DNA of 64,000 nucleotides from NCBI RefSeq assembly GCF_905115235.1, contig NC_051855.1:12452388-12516387 (forward strand), given 5' to 3'. The notes under the pieces were generated by a model, which saw only the letters and a list, made by a program, of their open reading frames with translations, had not been told where the DNA came from and searched no databases. A program made the position numbers and the translations under genes. Within the stretch, counting starts at the first letter, position 1. Each line of letters starts with the position of its first letter. Origin of the DNA: Hermetia illucens. Taxonomy: Eukaryota > Arthropoda > Insecta > Diptera > Stratiomyidae. Positions 15,001-33,069 of the stretch are shown piece by piece.

Positions 15001-16559
15001 TGAGAGATCGAAGTGTTCGAAGAACCCTAGCACATTCCCCCGGAACACCCGACGGAGCTTCAAAATTTGCGAGCAGACATTCACGATCAATTTAAGCCAT
15101 TTTTTTTTTTAGATTTTTAGAATAGCTCTACCCTCTAGGCCGTCTTCGGCCACTCAGGATTATCTTTTTTGAGGATATTCCACTCCTTGAGTCGCTACAT
15201 GGTGCATAGCATTGTACAATTGTGATGCTCCTTAACCTGGGCCCAAAATCTTTTAGTTAGAAGTCTGTCAAAAATCGGCTCCCAGGTCAAGAGAGCGCGT
15301 CTCGCGCCGTCACCAGCAATTCGACACCCGATTTGCGTCTGTTACCACTTGAATCTCGTGACTACAAAAGCACATTACCGCAAGAGGGAGAGGAATACTC
15401 TCTCCAGAGTCCCATCATCCTACTTCGCTTAGGTTCAGAATGTTCAGTTTATGTCACTGGAATTCCCGGTCAAGTTTGGGAAAGCGAGCATTCTGAGGAC
15501 CCTCGCTACTGTTGTCGAGGAGCGTGCGCACAACCCAGAAACGTATCATAGTCCGTTTTCGATAGCTACAAGCCGTTATTGTGAGGTCAATACCTATCGG
15601 AGGCGTTGTTGTTTCGGTAGCAATAACATTTCAAAACTTGCGGACTGCTAGCCCACAAATTTCTATCCCCTCTAGTCGCCTTTTACGACAAGCAGGGATG
15701 TCTTTGAGTGAATCCTTAAGCCCCAACTAAATGGGCAACTTTCAATCAAGCAATTATTGTTAACGACGATGACCAAGATCGTTGGGGCGACATTCTTCTC
15801 CGCCCTTCGAGTCCCCTTAATCTATAATTTATTTTCCTCCCAACATGCTTTCCAGCGTCCGGTAGTAGACAGTTCAATTTTCAACACCATATTAAAGTAA
15901 ATGAAGTAAATGGTACTCACTTTTGCACTGCACTCCCCGAAATCCATTACCATAAATGTAATCCTTACAATGAAGACATAACGTAGGTTTTAAAAAGTAG
16001 ACTTTCTGACTGAAATCATGTCTTGATAAAACTTCCCCAGTCGATGCTGGTGGTGGTTGCTGTTGAGATCTTTTTGAATTATTATCAAAACTTCCATAAA
16101 ACAATACGAACGGCCTTCGCGGTAAGGGCTGGAAGGGACCGACAGGAGATTCTGTGAACGAAAGAATACGTGGTAAGAATTCATAACTTGCGTAAATTAT
16201 CGTGTGATCGTCAGCGCAGAATAGTGGACGAATACTCACCAGTTTTACATCGCGTATCAACATCGGGATCTCGATCGACACTCAGGAAATTTGACTTGAA
16301 TTCATTACCTATTCCGGGAAAAAGGAGGAGACACATGAAATGTTTGGTTATTCTGAGAATAAGTTATTTGTTACGTACAAGGTATAATGCCGGTTGTATC
16401 AGTGCAAGCGTTCGTTGCAACGATCTCATCTTGTGAAAAATCCGCGTTGAATTCAACTTCAATCAAGTCATTCTTGCTGTACTGCAAAGTCCTGTCGCCA
16501 TGCAATGTCGGGCAGTTCTGTATAGCACGATACATTCGCGACGTAAAACCACTCTCCAT
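1..16559 (-). CDS. PI3-kinase class IA regulatory subunit (p85-like), long isoform, 3' end cut by window edge
   Basis: Couples activated receptors to the class IA PI3K catalytic subunit at the plasma membrane. Coding exons read on the minus strand: 16559-16379, 16308-16240, 16151-15921, 3826-3717, 2508-2374, 2309-1502, 1419-1203 and 956-1; every GT-AG junction keeps frame. Domains by residue: divergent SH3 about 8-70, C1 about 126-184 (CLHC, then CKNC and FHLVC across the 12-kb intron), SAM about 198-264, second full C1 312-362, RhoGAP/BH about 404-600, proline motif PPPALPPRK about 618-626, nSH2 from W681 with FLVRDAS, and iSH2 helices running off the edge near residue 902. The start ATG at 16559 has an in-frame stop upstream and AGG before it. 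The nSH2 and iSH2 are close to vertebrate p85. Drosophila Pi3K21B, as known, lacks everything before the nSH2, so this is the long ancestral-type form plus SAM and C1 domains that p85 does not have. Family assignment is firm; the join over the 12-kb intron is inferred. Confidence 0.85.
2587..3643. mobile_element. TTAA-flanked DNA transposon or MITE with terminal inverted repeats
   Basis: Sits in the intron between the SAM exon and the C1 exon of the PI3K regulator. The ends are inverted copies of GGGGTTCATATACAGTTGT (17 of 19 match allowing one gap), each directly next to TTAA, the usual piggyBac-type target. About 1.05 kb long with no transposase frame, so non-autonomous. Inside, 2600-2735 and 2795-2915 are diverged direct duplicates (both contain ACGACAA and a CTTGCC..GACACGATA-like block), and a further CCCCTTAA occurs near 3375, suggesting a composite of two copies. 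Confidence 0.55.
3717..5255 (-). CDS. Alternative first coding exon of the PI3K regulatory subunit gene (513 codons)
   Basis: An open frame of more than 1.5 kb whose last 110 nt are the shared exon 3826-3717 of the long isoform, in the same frame. The first ATG (5255) gives [14 protein letters not shown]; a stop lies just upstream. The product is acidic, Ser/Asn-rich and probably disordered, ending in a Cys-rich stretch ([17 protein letters not shown]) that runs into the C-terminal half of the first C1 domain. Splice donor at 3716 (GTAAGA) leads in phase 0 to the SAM exon. The long form enters this exon at an internal acceptor (CGACAG before 3826). Transcripts starting here would lack the SH3 domain and half of a C1. 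The length and protein-like composition argue against chance, but no homologue is recognised. Confidence 0.6.
5460..6430. other. Non-coding stretch upstream of the alternative exon; possible LINE gag relic
   Basis: No supported gene. On the minus strand near 5.95 kb a short frame has Cys spacing loosely like LINE gag zinc knuckles (KCYKYW), but no neighbouring domains confirm it. Part of the stretch may be 5' UTR of the alternative isoform. Confidence 0.25.
6430..8080 (-). promoter_or_regulatory. GC- and CpG-rich island, candidate alternative promoter
   Basis: A 1.6-kb block much richer in G, C and CpG than its surroundings, with many GCGGCC and CGGCG strings, lying 1.2-2.8 kb upstream of the alternative first coding exon. 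It codes for no recognisable protein on either strand. Position and composition fit a promoter or 5' UTR for the short isoform; a foreign or repeat origin is also possible. Confidence 0.35.
8092..8115. repeat. Tc1-type terminal inverted repeat, single end
   Basis: ACAGTGGCTCCAACGAGTAA followed by TCGGACACC matches the familiar end sequence of many Tc1-like elements. No transposase lies next to it, so this is a relic end. Confidence 0.5.
8395..10560 (+). mobile_element. Non-LTR retrotransposon relic (LOA/Jockey-like), plus strand
   Basis: Begins with CTCCCCGTGGGACACCACC, a GC hairpin common at LINE 5' ends. An ORF1-like basic region spans about 8.5-9.1 kb ([16 protein letters not shown]). An APE-type endonuclease follows at 9.15-9.8 kb, broken across frames: [17 protein letters not shown], the metal-site-like [14 protein letters not shown], and LSDHRYLEF near 9.79 kb. 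A weak RT linker follows ([10 protein letters not shown]). The RT core is missing; a Cys-rich tail motif (CPLCRT) lies near 10.53 kb. Multiple stops and frameshifts show an old, dead copy. Confidence 0.65.
10560..12070. other. Unassigned intronic sequence
   Basis: Contains poly(A) tracts (11.1 kb) and short random frames on both strands. No gene, transposase or RT motif is recognised. Confidence 0.4.
12070..13170 (-). mobile_element. R1-clade LINE relic, minus strand
   Basis: Reads on the minus strand from gag to RT. Gag zinc knuckle [15 protein letters not shown] is at about 13.05 kb with a second knuckle CVVCRDCG-like near 12.9 kb. Endonuclease pieces follow ([26 protein letters not shown], then [13 protein letters not shown]), then the RT N-terminal part ([18 protein letters not shown]) near 12.3 kb. 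It stops before the RT catalytic core, so it is truncated or deleted at the 3' side, with frameshifts between parts. Confidence 0.75.
13200..13615 (+). mobile_element. Tc1-like transposase fragment, plus strand
   Basis: C-terminal third of a Tc1/Bari-type transposase: [12 protein letters not shown] (second catalytic Asp region), the degraded DLNLIEDL-type DDE motif, and ending near [13 protein letters not shown]. Broken by stops and a frameshift; no inverted repeats seen. Confidence 0.75.
13620..14250 (+). mobile_element. Second, different Tc1-like transposase fragment, plus strand
   Basis: Directly follows the first fragment but is another family: [11 protein letters not shown]-like helix-turn-helix remnant (13.73 kb), [13 protein letters not shown], then [14 protein letters not shown] and [13 protein letters not shown] near 14.1 kb. 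Interrupted by stops; 5' and 3' ends missing. Two unrelated Tc1 relics abutting suggests nested insertion. Confidence 0.7.
14518..15051. repeat. Tandem array, four units of 132-133 bp
   Basis: Four head-to-tail copies starting at about 14518, 14650, 14783 and 14916, each carrying ATGTCGATAGGCTCGCG, TTTGAATATTC, GATCCGGTGCAG and CACATTCCCCCG. Units differ at a handful of positions. The array ends in GGAACACCCGACGG. Unit phase is constant, so it arose by unequal exchange or slippage rather than transposition. No protein is implied. Confidence 0.9.
15100..15720 (+). repeat. LINE-tail-like repeat
   Basis: Contains CCCCTCTAGTCGCC followed by TTTTACGACAAGCAGGGAT near 15.67-15.71 kb, a block often seen near the 3' ends of insect non-LTR elements. 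The rest is unassigned. Clade not determined. Confidence 0.35.
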
Positions 16560-16637
16560 CCTTCCAAGCGAGGTCTCCTTCCGGTGGCTGATGCTTACAG
16601 AATGTCCCAGAAATCAGCCACCAATGAATCAAGTCCG

Positions 16638-17225
16638 CCTAGAACAAAACAAAAGAAATCAAAGTTTAATGGAGTCCTGTCAAAGCCTACGCGGGCGTCC
16701 AATGGGGTGCAAAAACACAAACTTACTCAACGTCAATCTATGCTTCTACGAACAACCTGCCGAAAGTCGGGGCGGGCGTATCAGGCTCATCATAGTTTAT
16801 CCTGTCGCGGCACCGAACGTTAAAGATCACGCGCTTCCGAACCGACCGAAAACAACGATTAGAGGACTCACCGAGTTGAGACCCTACCCCGAAACCCCAA
16901 CTAAATATGTCTTCCTTAGCGAGCAATATTGAGGGGTTGGCGCGACAATCCTAAATTCCACAACGAAACAATTTCACTTCCTTGAACTCGCCGAATACAT
17001 AACGCGCCCGCCGTTCACTCACTTAATCTAATCGAAAACTTCACGATACAACCGCCGTCCGCCGTAGGATAATTTACACATTAAGCCGCAACCGAACCGG
17101 GGGTGACAGGATAACGAAACCAAACATAAACTTCTTCGAAACGAATTTTTAGTGTTGTCAATTTGACTGTGACCGAACGTTCCCCAGTAGCCGCAATATG
17201 CACCCGCGAGTTTGAAAGAGACCAC
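16638..17225 (-). other. 5' untranslated exons of the long PI3K regulatory isoform
   Basis: An acceptor (TTGTTCTAG) places the start of the first coding exon at 16638, and a consensus donor GTAAGT at 16726 ends an upstream non-coding exon at 16727. This leaves an 86-bp intron inside the 5' UTR. The upstream limit is not visible; the CpG-containing stretch to about 17.2 kb is the likely promoter side. Seen: splice signals. Inferred: transcription start. Confidence 0.45.
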
Positions 17226-17652
17226 AAACGCTCGCGCGAGTCACACTGGGATCTTATCGCAACAAGCAACACCGCAGATCCCAAGGTTGTGGACTGCGTT
17301 AAATTCAGATAGATATGAAACAATTGAATTTGTACAAATCAGGGAAAACTACCGCACAACCTCACTCTATTCTAATATCAACCATTCCCAATGGACACTT
17401 TCGACGAGTGAAGAATGAATAAATGAGAAAAAGATGTTTCGATTAAAACTGCGTGAAGTTGGCGCTTTGTCGCTTAAATGTCATTCCATTGTGAATGGGA
17501 TCAATTTGAAAGTTTCAAATTGTTTTCAGCGCAATTGTGCAAAATCCATGTGAAGTGCTGAATAATTCACAATTATATTTTATAAATATAAAAAATACAA
17601 TTAATTAGATTGATTAGATCTTTTTTTGCAGTAGATCTGGATTGATCTAATT

Positions 17653-17682
17653 ACATAGGGTGGCCAAATTATTAGAACCACT
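17653..17682. repeat. Tc1-type terminal inverted repeat, single end
   Basis: CATAGGGTGGCCAAATTATT followed by AGAACCACT matches a Tc1-like end. No transposase beside it; an RTE tail follows within 60 bp. Confidence 0.5.
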
Positions 17683-17734
17683 CATCATTTTTTTCACATT
17701 TTGAAAAATATGTGTTTTTACTATAGTTTTTTAT

Positions 17735-18010
17735 TTACCATCATCAGCAGCGCAACAACCGGTGTCTGGTCTAAGCCTGCCTTAATAAGGAACTCCAGAC
17801 ATCCCGGTTTTGTGCCGAAATCCACCAATTCGATATCCCTAAAAGCTGTCTCGCGTCCTGACTTGCGCCATCGTTCCATCTCAGGCAGGGTCTGCCTCGT
17901 CCGTTTTTTTCTACCACAGATATTGCCGAGTGCAAGCGCAGTCGACCCTAGGACGGTCCGAGGAAAGCCGAAGAGGAAAGGCTCATCAGGAAATGCGCAG
18001 CAGTGGTGAA
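17735..18010 (-). mobile_element. RTE-clade LINE 3' end, minus strand
   Basis: On the minus strand it encodes RQTLPEMERWRKSGRETAF and then TKPGCLEFLIKAGLD and ends in GATGATGG-type trinucleotide repeats, the RTE signature. The final 80 bp are a diverged copy of the RTE end at 40960-41045. Confidence 0.65.
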
Positions 18011-18099
18011 GCGTACGCGGTCGGCAGCGTTCCTCCAAAGGCGCTAAAAACGGGCTGATGGAACTGGAGGAACTATTGGACCGCATCTCCTCCTATAAG

Positions 18100-20186
18100 T
18101 GAACGTGGAGACCAGCGAAAGACGATTGGAGAGCATAGACAGCCGCACTCCCCGCTGAGAACGCTGCTTGCGTCAAACGGACCGCAGATAGCCCACTGCA
18201 AAGCGAACTGGGGGAAAACCGGAAAGAGGACGAGGTGCTTCAAGGAGACTTTATCGAAGTAGTTTCCAGGGCCCAAAAAAAGAAGGCGAAGAAGGAAAAA
18301 AGTCTGTCCAAACGACAAGGAGGTTGCTAACCAAAAGCCAGGAGCAGAAAAGACGAGGAAACGAAGAAGTACTAGACCGTCAGCTCTGCTCATTAAGTTG
18401 AGGGATGGCAAGACATTCGCGGAAGTCCTTAGAGGCCCGAAAATAACGGAGCAGAGGTGTCTTCCATACGGAAAACGAGGAGTGGCGCAGTTCTCACTAA
18501 ACTGGGCCCAAAGACTAACAAGAATACGTTCTGCAAAGCGGTGTCTGGACTATGAACACACATCAGCAGCTTGCAAGGGACCAGACAGGAGGATAGCAAG
18601 CCGGAGATGCGGTCAAATGGGTCATCAACCGATGACATGAAATGAAAGCGAAAATTGCGTTCTCTGCAGGAATCGTGACACGTCTGGTGAGAGTGTCGCA
18701 CACACTGCGGGCTCGAGACGGTGTCCAATTTTCAGGGCGGAATTGGAAAGGGCTAGGGTGCGAACGGCATGATTCGTATTTTACAAATTATCATGCACCG
18801 GAGTGCAACCGCTCATCAGTTGCTAGCACAGTTCGCTACGGAAGTAAATGCTGATCTAGTGCTAATTAGCGAGCAATACCGAAACAAGGACCCGTTGCCA
18901 TGAGGACGACGTTCGGCTTTGTGTTTTTGCCGAAGGCCGCGGGAACGGGTTTGTCTGGACTCGGTGTTTGGGGATAACGTTTTTTAACGTTTATCTGACA
19001 TCAGGCGCGACAAGTCTTCTTTGTACTGGTGGAAGGCAGAAATTGCAGGCCTACGGAGTATGTTTGGGGAACAATGCCAACGAGAAGTCATGCGCCATAA
19101 AGGCGCAGTATAGATCAGCATGAAGGAGACCCTGCGCGCTAGAAATAAAAGCAAAGCTCGCGGCTGGCAGAACCTTGTCAACGAAATGAATGAGGACCCG
19201 TGAGGACTTGGCTATAAGCCCAGAAAATCGGGGCTCAGGGGAAGCCCTGCATACTAAGTACCGACCAGATGGACCGCATTGTTCCCCAGACGTCCTGTAC
19301 GGGTTGATGTTTCTAATGGCGAATGTTGGGGGATCCTAGGAAACATCTCCTTATAGGAGAAACGCAGTCCTTGACAAGGAGGTGCATCGTAACCGTCTTG
19401 CTCAAGTTCAGAGGCGGGGAGCTTTGCGAGTGGCGTCTGCTTATCGCACCGTCTCCGAACTGGCTGTCATGGTGATCGCGGGAGTGATCTCCGTCGGGCT
19501 CCTTGCCAAGGAGCGCAAGGCTATCTTCCGCCGTAAGGGCGAGAACTTAAGAGAGGTGGTTGCCCGTGAAGAACATCAACGCACCCTTACCGAGTGGAAA
19601 AATTCTTGGCAAAATGAGCCAAGGGGCAGATGGACTGTGCGACTCATCGACAATTTGGGGTGGGACTGATTACTTCCTTACCCAACTTCTAAGTGGGCAT
19701 GGAAGTTTTCAGTCTTACCTGCATTTGGAAGGCGCGATCACCTGATTGTGTGTTCTGCAATGGAGTGGCGGACGACCCTGAACACACCCTTTTCTCTTGC
19801 GAGAGGTGGGACGGATTTCGTCAGCAGCTTTATGCAGGCACAGGGGAGCACTCTCCAAATAACATTGTCAGAGATATGCTGAAGAGCGCTGGCAGCTGGA
19901 ATCGTATTGCGCATTATGTTCGGACTCTTCCTATTGGTAAGGGGTTCCCTGAACTGACAACTCATTTCCACCCTTCCGCTTCCGTTGGTGAAAGGAATTC
20001 CCTGACCTGAAGGCTCCAAAAACCGAGAAAGCGGGAGGGCTAGCCCGAAGTAGTGTGTCAAACGATTCCAGGCTAGTTCTCTGATGACAGGGAGGTGTTT
20101 AGTTGGTAATCCGACAGCGTATTGATGCGGGAGTCCAACACTCTGTGCGTAAATGTATTCACCTATTCTACTCCCAAAAAAAAAAA
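18100..20186 (+). mobile_element. R1-clade LINE relic with poly(A) tail, plus strand
   Basis: Gag from about 18.12 kb (RPSALLIKLRDGKTFAEVLR, then zinc knuckle RCLDYEHTSAACKGPDR and RRCGQMGH). An endonuclease remnant follows (LISEQYRNKD near 18.86 kb), then a jump to the RT C-terminal domain at 19.38-19.95 kb: GALRVASAYRTVSELAVMVI, KNSWQNEPRGRWTVRLI, QLLSGHGSFQSYLH, and the CVFCNGVADDPEHTLFSCER finger. The RT palm is deleted. It ends in A11 at about 20176-20186, so the true 3' end is kept. It lies about 370 bp upstream of the HACD3 start codon. Confidence 0.8.
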
Positions 20187-20558
20187 CCTTTCATTGTGAT
20201 TTGTCATCAAGTGATGAGGAATGACTCATAAATATTCATATTTATATACGTGTGTACTTTTATAATATTTTCTAATAAATTCTCTGAAACCAATTAATGT
20301 GATAAGTCAAGGTATGCCACCGGATTGATCCAATTTTTCCAATAAGAATTGTCAATTCACAATGACAAATTGCAATAGTCGTGCCCGATTTCACTAATAA
20401 ATTTGCGACAACTTCAGACTTATTTTTGTAGTTGACAAGTAACAATCCGAAGGTCGGTGCTTGTCGGTGCTAAGAGAAGTCTGCTATTTGGTGGAATATT
20501 GATCGTATCTAGATTTATGTAAATTACGAATTAATAAAAGCAATACAGGACTGGATAA

Positions 20559-21968
20559 ATGACGGGAAATAATAATATGGACGGAGGTGAAAAACTGAGC
20601 CCGTTTGTGTATTGGGCACAAACGAAAAATCAATTAATGCTGAAAATTGATTTAAAGGATGTTAAGGTAAATATTTAGGATATCAGTTGCAGTTGGACGA
20701 TGATTCGTTGGAATTGTTATCATAATTAAGACGAGGCTTCTTTGTAATTCACTAGCAACCTGACATCGAAATTCGGGATGGCGATCTGAGGTTTCAAGCG
20801 ACGGGCATTGGGGCCCGCGGCAGCAACAATTACAAATTCAAATTGAATTTATATTTGCCGGTTGACGAGTCGGTACGTTGTAATTTGCATGTTTCAACCA
20901 ATTATTGATATGTTTACAATTTTCAGAGCTTATCTTATAAATTGCTGGACTCCAAAATCGACTTGTTCATAGAGAAAATCGAGCCCAATTGGTGGCCTCG
21001 GTTAACAGCGCAACCCCAAAAGCCACATTGGCTCAAAGTACGACAAATTGAAATTTTCAAATAAAGACACAACAAATTAATCCTGCCCTCCACAGATAGA
21101 CTTCGATCGCTGGACGACCGAAGACGATCTTGAGGACGAACAACAAAACAGCGCACGCGATATAATGCAAGACTATCCGGGCATGTACGAGCAGCTTCAA
21201 AAGGAGGAATATGGCTACATCAAAGAGCAAGGCAAAAAGGTCTATTTGATATTTTACAATCTTGCACAATTCGTTGGGTATCTGTATGTGGTCGTTGTCA
21301 TGTCGATACTGTACTATCGCGACAGCTACAAGGCGCTTTCGGCAACATACGAAACTGTTGGAAATGCAATGAAGTTCTGCCAGTTGTTGCAATATCTGGA
21401 AGTTTTGCATCCAATGTTTGGATACACCAAAGGAGGCGTTATAGTTCCGTTCCTGCAAGTGACCGGTCGTAATTTCGTCCTGTTTGCCATGATAGAAAGC
21501 GAGAGCAGGATGCAAACAAAGCCTGTAGTTTTCTATTTGTTCTTCATTTGGTCAATGATTGAAGTGATAAGGTGAGTTGACTGTTGGTTACTTCCATTTG
21601 GCTGTTGATTACTCCGATAACTACTTAGGTATCCATACTACATCGTGACCTTGCTGAAGCGCAACATTCCGTTCCTAACTTGGCTACGCTACACCATGTG
21701 GATCCCTCTTTATCCGATGGGAATCTTATGCGAGGGAATAGTCCTACTACGGAACATACCATATTTCCATGAAACGCAACGATTCTCGATATTCTTGCCG
21801 AACAAGTGGAATTTCATATTTTCAATGCCAGCGTTCATCAAAGCCTACATTTTTCTGCTCATTCTACCCGGGACGTATCTTGTAATGACACATATGGCCA
21901 AGATACGCGCGAAAAAGCTATCTACGTCGGCATCAAAGAAGAAACCAAATAAATACCATGTGAAGTAG
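20559..21968 (+). CDS. Hacd3: Very-long-chain 3-hydroxyacyl-CoA dehydratase, HACD3/PTPLAD1 type
   Basis: Third step of very-long-chain fatty acid elongation in the ER membrane: removes water from 3-hydroxyacyl-CoA. Exons 20559-20666, 20756-20872, 20927-21037, 21096-21571 and 21629-21968 join in frame to 383 residues. Residues about 14-110 form a CS/p23-like domain (FVYWAQTKNQLMLKIDL; IEPNWWPRLT), the mark of HACD3 against the shorter HACD1/2. The rest is the multi-pass PTPLA domain. The catalytic pair has the known Tyr-x6-Glu spacing: Y299 and E306 in LYPMGILCEG, preceded by WLRYTMW. The C-terminus is lysine-rich (KKKPNKYHVK). The gene looks intact. It is convergent with the pho-like gene. 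Start ATG at 20559 chosen as the first in the exon; a second in-frame Met lies six codons on. Confidence 0.93.
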
Positions 21969-22116
21969 TCAGTCAGAGCTTTATGGAGCCGGTGGAGGGC
22001 AACGATCGAAGGGAGCGGGATGCGTTCAAGTTATATATATTCTCTATTTATGTCTAATAAGAGAGGGTGGTGTTTAAAGTTGTATAATTCGATGCGCGAA
22101 ACATAGACAATTTAAT

Positions 22117-22122
22117 AATAAA
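22117..22122 (+). terminator. Poly(A) signal of HACD3
   Basis: AATAAA about 150 nt after the HACD3 stop codon, the first canonical signal downstream. It lies within 25 bp of the opposite-strand signal for the pho-like gene. Confidence 0.7.
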
Positions 22123-22139
22123 ATCATTGTTGTTCCTTT

Positions 22140-22145
22140 TTTATT
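22140..22145 (-). terminator. Candidate poly(A) signal of the pho/YY1-like gene
   Basis: TTTATT on the plus strand (AATAAA on the minus strand), giving a 3' UTR of about 0.9 kb across the AT-rich, gene-free block 22150-23040. The two convergent genes would end almost back to back. Confidence 0.5.
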
Positions 22146-23040
22146 TTATATTACAATCCTTAGGTATTTTCTACATTTTACTTCATGCTCATCTTGTAAA
22201 ATCAAAACTAGATTCACGTGCGAGTGGTACGTATAGATACCGGATATCTCCTTGGCTTTCACACGGGCTAATGTCGGTTATTACTTTAAATCGCAATTTC
22301 CCCCAGAAGAATCCTTACTTAAGGGGAGAAAAGCAGTACCCGCCCCTCATACAGTCTTCTTCAAACACTTTTAACGCGCTTTTTTTTTTGTTTTGTTTTA
22401 AAACTTTCTTAGTAAGCTTTGCCTTCTTTCACTCCAAACTTAATTATGTAACATAGACCTAAACACTATCATTGCATATATCAAAAATACAATTATTTCA
22501 TACTTATATAGGTTTACATCTATAAGGATGCGTATATATGTTTAATTTAAATCTCATGTGATCGAATAATTCCTTTAAACTAAAGTTCTCCTTATTCACT
22601 ATACATATTTTACAGCTGGCTAGAGATTTCCTTAATCTGTCTCTGTTTTCCTCTTAAACTTTTTCCTGACACGCCTCCACGAGGAAGACAATAGTTGACA
22701 TCCTATCCGGGGGACTCTTAGATTTACGATTGCAGTTGTTTTTCAAGTTGAACACTGAATTCAACTCCACAATGTTCGCAATGACGAGGCAAACATCAAC
22801 AAACTACTTCCTTCAATCTACGCCTGGGACTGATTAAAACACAATCTTTAATCGCAACAGCGCTTTACATATCTGCTTCTCGATTTCTTTTTTTTTTTTG
22901 GCATATGAAAGTAACTAAAACTATTTTGAAACATAGATTTCCATGTTAAGAACAAAAAAGAAGAAAATTAGAAACCAAAAGGAAAATTGCAAGGAAATAC
23001 CGAAACGGAATTAAAATCTGAATTTTATACAAAAGAATCA

Positions 23041-32359
<9,319 letters not shown>

Positions 32360-32720
32360 TATCTGTAAAAGGGAAGGCTTGAGAAAGAAGTCACAGCAAA
32401 TGGCGAAGAAGTAGAAAAACGCTGGTGACCCAACAAGTCCTGGGAGAGCCTAGCCTAGCCGGCCAATTTGAATTCCGTGCAAACGATGCCAAGCGTGAGC
32501 ATGTTTTGATGGCCGCTCCATGTAAGGGGCTCCTGCACGCAAATCCGGCGATACTGGCGTGAACTCGGCGTTTGGGAACTGCTAATTCGCAGTTCGGCGA
32601 GACTGTCAGGCTTGGCGCGAAGACGGCCAGCGGTCATGACGATGTAAGTCAGCTCGCAAGGGCGCGGAGATAACCAAATCCAAGCTATGCGGAGCCCCCC
32701 GAAGCCATGGCTTGGCTCAC

Positions 32721-32960
32721 CAGCATTTTTCTACTTCATTCTGCCGCCAAATGAAATATAATACACAAAACATACCGAGACGTAGTCCCGAGCCACTGCA
32801 GACGGTCCACCACTACGGAAGCCGCGAGGTTTCGCAATGATTCTGCACCCACGCCAAAATCGCACTTTAATTCACCAAATAACTTGTATAATACAAAACG
32901 GTCGTCCCGGTTTAGAAAAAAATAACAAAAACAAAAAACTATGATGGCCACCGACACAAG
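32721..32960 (-). other. Probable 5' untranslated exon of the pho-like gene
   Basis: An acceptor TTTTACAG lies just before the start ATG, and a donor GTGAGC at 32720 would end an upstream non-coding exon. No other good donor was noticed between here and the YY1-site cluster. Exact transcription start not visible. Confidence 0.45.
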
Positions 32961-33060
32961 CAATTTTTGTTTATTTTAAATATGTCCACCAAACATGGCG
33001 GCATCCGATTGAATTTATTTAATTCCAAAACCAAAGATGGCCGAGTCCAAAATGGCCGCC
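32944..33060 (-). promoter_or_regulatory. Cluster of four YY1/PHO-type sites at the pho promoter
   Basis: Four copies of the core ATGGC in about 115 bp: ATGATGGCCACC (32941), AACATGGCGGC (32992), AAGATGGCCGAG (33034) and AAAATGGCCGCC (33049). The second and fourth fit the YY1 consensus AANATGGCGGC best. They straddle the likely start of transcription of the pho/YY1-like gene itself. Confidence 0.6.
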
Positions 33061-33069
33061 ACCGTCACA

